Assembly (NCBI RefSeq): GCF_011682065.1
Contig: NZ_VUYU01000020.1
Span: 59,000-122,999 of the forward strand
Reading direction: 5' to 3'
From: Massilia rubra
GTDB taxonomy: Bacteria > Pseudomonadota > Gammaproteobacteria > Burkholderiales > Burkholderiaceae_D
DNA length: 64,000 nt
Part shown: positions 62,177 through 64,000 of the stretch, piece by piece
How the letters are laid out: each line of letters opens with the position of its first letter
Position numbering within the stretch: the stretch's first letter is position 1
The notes under the pieces: generated by a model
What the model was told of the DNA's origin: nothing
Database searches by the model: none
The model's input: only the letters and a program-made list of their open reading frames with translations
Translations under genes and position numbers: made by a program

Positions 62177-62599
62177 TTGCCTAAACACTTAATCAAAATT
62201 TCAATGCTGTGCGCCGCGGTGCTGATGGCAGGTTGCGAAACCACCGGCTCCAAGCAGGCCGACCCGAACGCGGTCGAAGCGCCGTCGCCGAAGAATCCGG
62301 ATTTCGCCGGGGAGATGGCCAAGTTCGATGCGCAATTCCCGAACGCCAAAGCGACCAAGTACGAAAACGAATCGATCGCCTTCAACAACGATCGCAAGCT
62401 CGATCAAAAAGGCGATTGCCACGGCAAGTCGAAATACCCGGTCACGATCGTGCTGATCCTCGACGCCGAAGGCAAAGTCACCAAGACCATGACCGATGTC
62501 GAGAATGCCAAGGCGGCGTGCTTCCGCAGCGCCTACAACGGCGTGCAATTCCCGCGTCCGCCGATGGCCCCGTACCGCAAGGCGATCCTGCTGAAGTAA
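62177..62599 (+). CDS. Small lipoprotein, TonB-like domain, unknown role
   Basis: 140 residues from TTG 62177, with GGAGAA 8 bases upstream; an upstream ATG-free frame to 62147 is less likely. Lipobox LMAGC. The mature part has DCHGKSKYPVTIVLILDAEGKVTKTMTDVENAKAACFRSAYNGVQFPRPPMAPYRKAILL, the VTI-VL-DAEGKV and GVQFPRPP pattern resembling the periplasmic C-terminal TonB-type or DUF energy-transducer fold, with two cysteines. The gene stands alone after the nos cluster. Function unknown. Confidence 0.75.
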   Translation: MPKHLIKISMLCAAVLMAGCETTGSKQADPNAVEAPSPKNPDFAGEMAKFDAQFPNAKATKYENESIAFNNDRKLDQKGDCHGKSKYPVTIVLILDAEGKVTKTMTDVENAKAACFRSAYNGVQFPRPPMAPYRKAILLK

Positions 62600-63079
62600 T
62601 TGTCTTTCTGCCGCTGCAGGCCACGCCTTTGCCATTGCGTAGGTGGTAACATGTGGTCTTTCGCGCTGGAGATCGTTACTAGGTTTCGGATGCTGCGTCA
62701 CTCATCGCGAACTCTGCCCGCTGAACACGGCTGTTTACTATGCCGGTTAAGCTGGGCGCTATTAGCCTGCGCGGGCGAGAATGGCTGGACTCTGTTTCTG
62801 TCTGTACACATGGGCGCTGTACACCATTCCGGGAGAATCAACCGTGCGCAACCGCTGACGCCTTCGGAACCAGAATAGGGGCGTGGACAATTTAAGCGCT
62901 CCTTGTAATACGGACCTTTGGGTTACTTATCCCGTTAGTGAAACTTGGACGAAGCCGAGCTTTCGGATGGTCCGTCTCACAGAGTTAAGACTTGGACGAA
63001 GCCGAGCTTTCGGATGGTCCGTCTCACAGAGTTAAGAAAGTGTCATAGACTGGGGCTTTTCCATAACAAGAGCAACTCT
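62600..63079. other. Intergenic, mobile-element-like neighbourhood
   Basis: No gene recognised. It is AT-richer toward the right and holds the 47-bp tandem repeat at 62943-63036. The DUF3800 gene that follows is cut at its other end by an insertion. Confidence 0.5.
62943..63036. repeat. 47-bp perfect tandem repeat, two copies
   Basis: Units 62943-62989 and 62990-63036 are identical. Each contains CTTGGACGAAGCC, GAGCTTTCGG and CTCACAGAGTTAAG. It ends 43 bases before the DUF3800 start. Confidence 0.85.
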
Positions 63080-63874
63080 ATGAGAATTTATTTCGATGAG
63101 TCAGGAAACACAGGCAGTGACCTGCTGAACAAGGACCAGCCACTTTTTGCCCTCGCATCCACATGCTTGGAGAACGACGCTGCACAAAGATTGGTGCAAC
63201 CTCTAAAGCGCCAAGGGCAAACAGAGGCAAAGTACAGCAAGCTCAAGAATTCTCGGTCAGGCCAAGCAGCGTTGATTGAATTTCTCTCTGCACCTGAGCT
63301 GAATTTGTCAACCGCCAAATTCAGTCAGGCGGACAAACGTTACTACCTAATTACCCATTTAGTAGACAAATTGATAGAGCCGACGCTTTATGAAAATGGA
63401 CTTGATCTATATGCCAGAGACGCCCATGTCGGACTGACTAATGTTTGGTACTTCACAGGAAAATCGATTTTTCCAAATGGTCATTGGGAAAAAGTTTTGT
63501 CCGCCTTTGAGCGCGCCGTGAGGTGTCCGACAAATTCAACGTTTTTGCATTTCGATGAAACGCTGACGCGCGCAGCGCGTGTCACGCCATTTGATAGTCG
63601 TGATTTTGCCACTGGACTGCTCATGGCGAAGGGGCGGCTTGAGGAATTCATAGGATGCTACAGAGGCGGCGTCGTGTTTGACCCTGCGCCGGATATCTTT
63701 ACCGCGATGATTCATCGGTGGATGGAACAGTGCCCTGGAAAATTCTCTTTAATCCATGATAGATCAAAACCGTTGGCGCGAAATGAGAAGTTCTTTCGCG
63801 CGCTTATCGTCGACGCACCGAGTCGTATGATTGGATACGGTGAACGTCAAGTCGAGATGCCGTTACGGGTGAGG
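63080..63874 (+). pseudogene. DUF3800 protein gene, 3' end cut by an insertion element
   Basis: ATG 63080 begins MRIYFDESGNTGSD, the DUF3800 DESG signature; these RNase-H-like proteins often lie in mobile or defence regions. About 265 residues follow (RDAHVGLTNVWYFTGK, FLHFDETLTRAARV, FDPAPDIFTAMIHRW). The frame is open to 63925, but the last 16 codons read through the IS-like end, and the usual C-terminal LADxxAG part is missing. Codon use is lower in GC than the rest of the window. Confidence 0.75.
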
Positions 63875-64000
63875 TGTCAACGGCGATTTAAAACTGATAC
63901 AGTTTTCGTAGTGCCAGCGATTTAAAGCTGATACACCTCCGTTACCGAACACACCATGTGTTCAGCCAATTTCCGTGACCTCGCACCCGCGCATCATTCC
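63875..64000. mobile_element. End of a probable IS21-family insertion sequence (partial)
   Basis: From 63875 the sequence begins TGTCAACGGCGATTTAAAAC. It contains two copies of a 20-base repeat, GGCGATTTAAAACTGATACA (63882-63901) and AGCGATTTAAAGCTGATACA (63916-63935), 34 bases apart. Terminal TG and repeated GATTTAAA-CTGATACA blocks are typical of IS21-type ends. The transposase lies beyond the window. ATGTGTTCAGCC at 63956 may begin a transposase frame, but this is not certain. Confidence 0.65.

Noticed and set aside
62943..63036. Possible CRISPR array
   Set aside because: Only two adjacent copies with no spacer between them and no cas genes.
1..64000. tRNA, rRNA and riboswitch genes
   Set aside because: No cloverleaf-like tRNA sequence, rRNA segment or recognisable riboswitch core was seen on either strand by eye; a tRNAscan or Infernal run would settle it.

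Overview
The window is a dense, mostly high-GC bacterial chromosome segment. Gene style (XylR, Weimberg xylose genes, many TonB receptors and PEP-CTERM proteins, TTG/GTG starts, ATGA overlaps) points to a betaproteobacterium, most probably an oxalobacteraceae of the Massilia/Duganella/Janthinobacterium type. That placement is inference from gene content; no rRNA or tRNA gene was seen.

Layout. 1-434: tail of a PepSY membrane protein and a small membrane protein. 788-5760: a lower-GC secreted orphan, then a TonB receptor and secreted SMP-30-like beta-propeller operon on the minus strand. 6252-7850: two YbjQ-family proteins and an M48 metalloprotease. 7892-8705: a duplicated DnaA-box region, a palindromic operator and gluconokinase. 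8719-18005: small secreted proteins, a giant WG-repeat protein, and two LysR regulators divergent from a metallo-beta-lactamase-fold hydrolase and an MFS exporter. 18221-20493: xylR and an aldose epimerase. 21187-26452: an NPP1/NLP necrosis-inducing-like protein with rearranged gene debris in front, a PKD-repeat lipoprotein, a PL1 pectate lyase and a PEP-CTERM protein. 26516-29791: a long hairpin, an AAA ATPase and a chemoreceptor.

30105-50292 is the centrepiece. It runs xylX-xylB-xylC-xylD (Weimberg oxidation of D-xylose), then xylF-xylG-xylH (xylose ABC importer), then an SGNH esterase, GH95 fucosidase, TonB receptor, GH35 beta-galactosidase and GH31 alpha-xylosidase with a PA14 insert. Read together it is a xyloglucan side-chain utilisation locus: oligosaccharides enter through the receptor, fucose, galactose, acetyl and xylose are removed in the periplasm, and xylose is imported and oxidised. 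A 26-bp identical sequence lies upstream of both xylR and the receptor gene, with a 16/21 variant upstream of xylX, so the parts probably share regulation. The alpha-ketoglutarate-semialdehyde dehydrogenase and a backbone-cutting glucanase are not in the window.

50371-52539 is a decayed tandem duplication of the locus edge (GH31 3' end, terminator, DUF3592 gene) with an orphan gene between the copies. 52929-62062 is a complete nitrous-oxide reductase cluster, nosZ-R-D-F-Y-L, a cytochrome c lipoprotein and an ApbE/NosX flavinyltransferase. After a small lipoprotein the window ends in an AT-richer patch with a 47-bp tandem repeat and a DUF3800 gene cut by what looks like the end of an IS21-type insertion sequence.

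Biologically this is a plant-associated degrader profile: pectate lyase, xyloglucan enzymes, an NLP-like protein and facultative N2O respiration.
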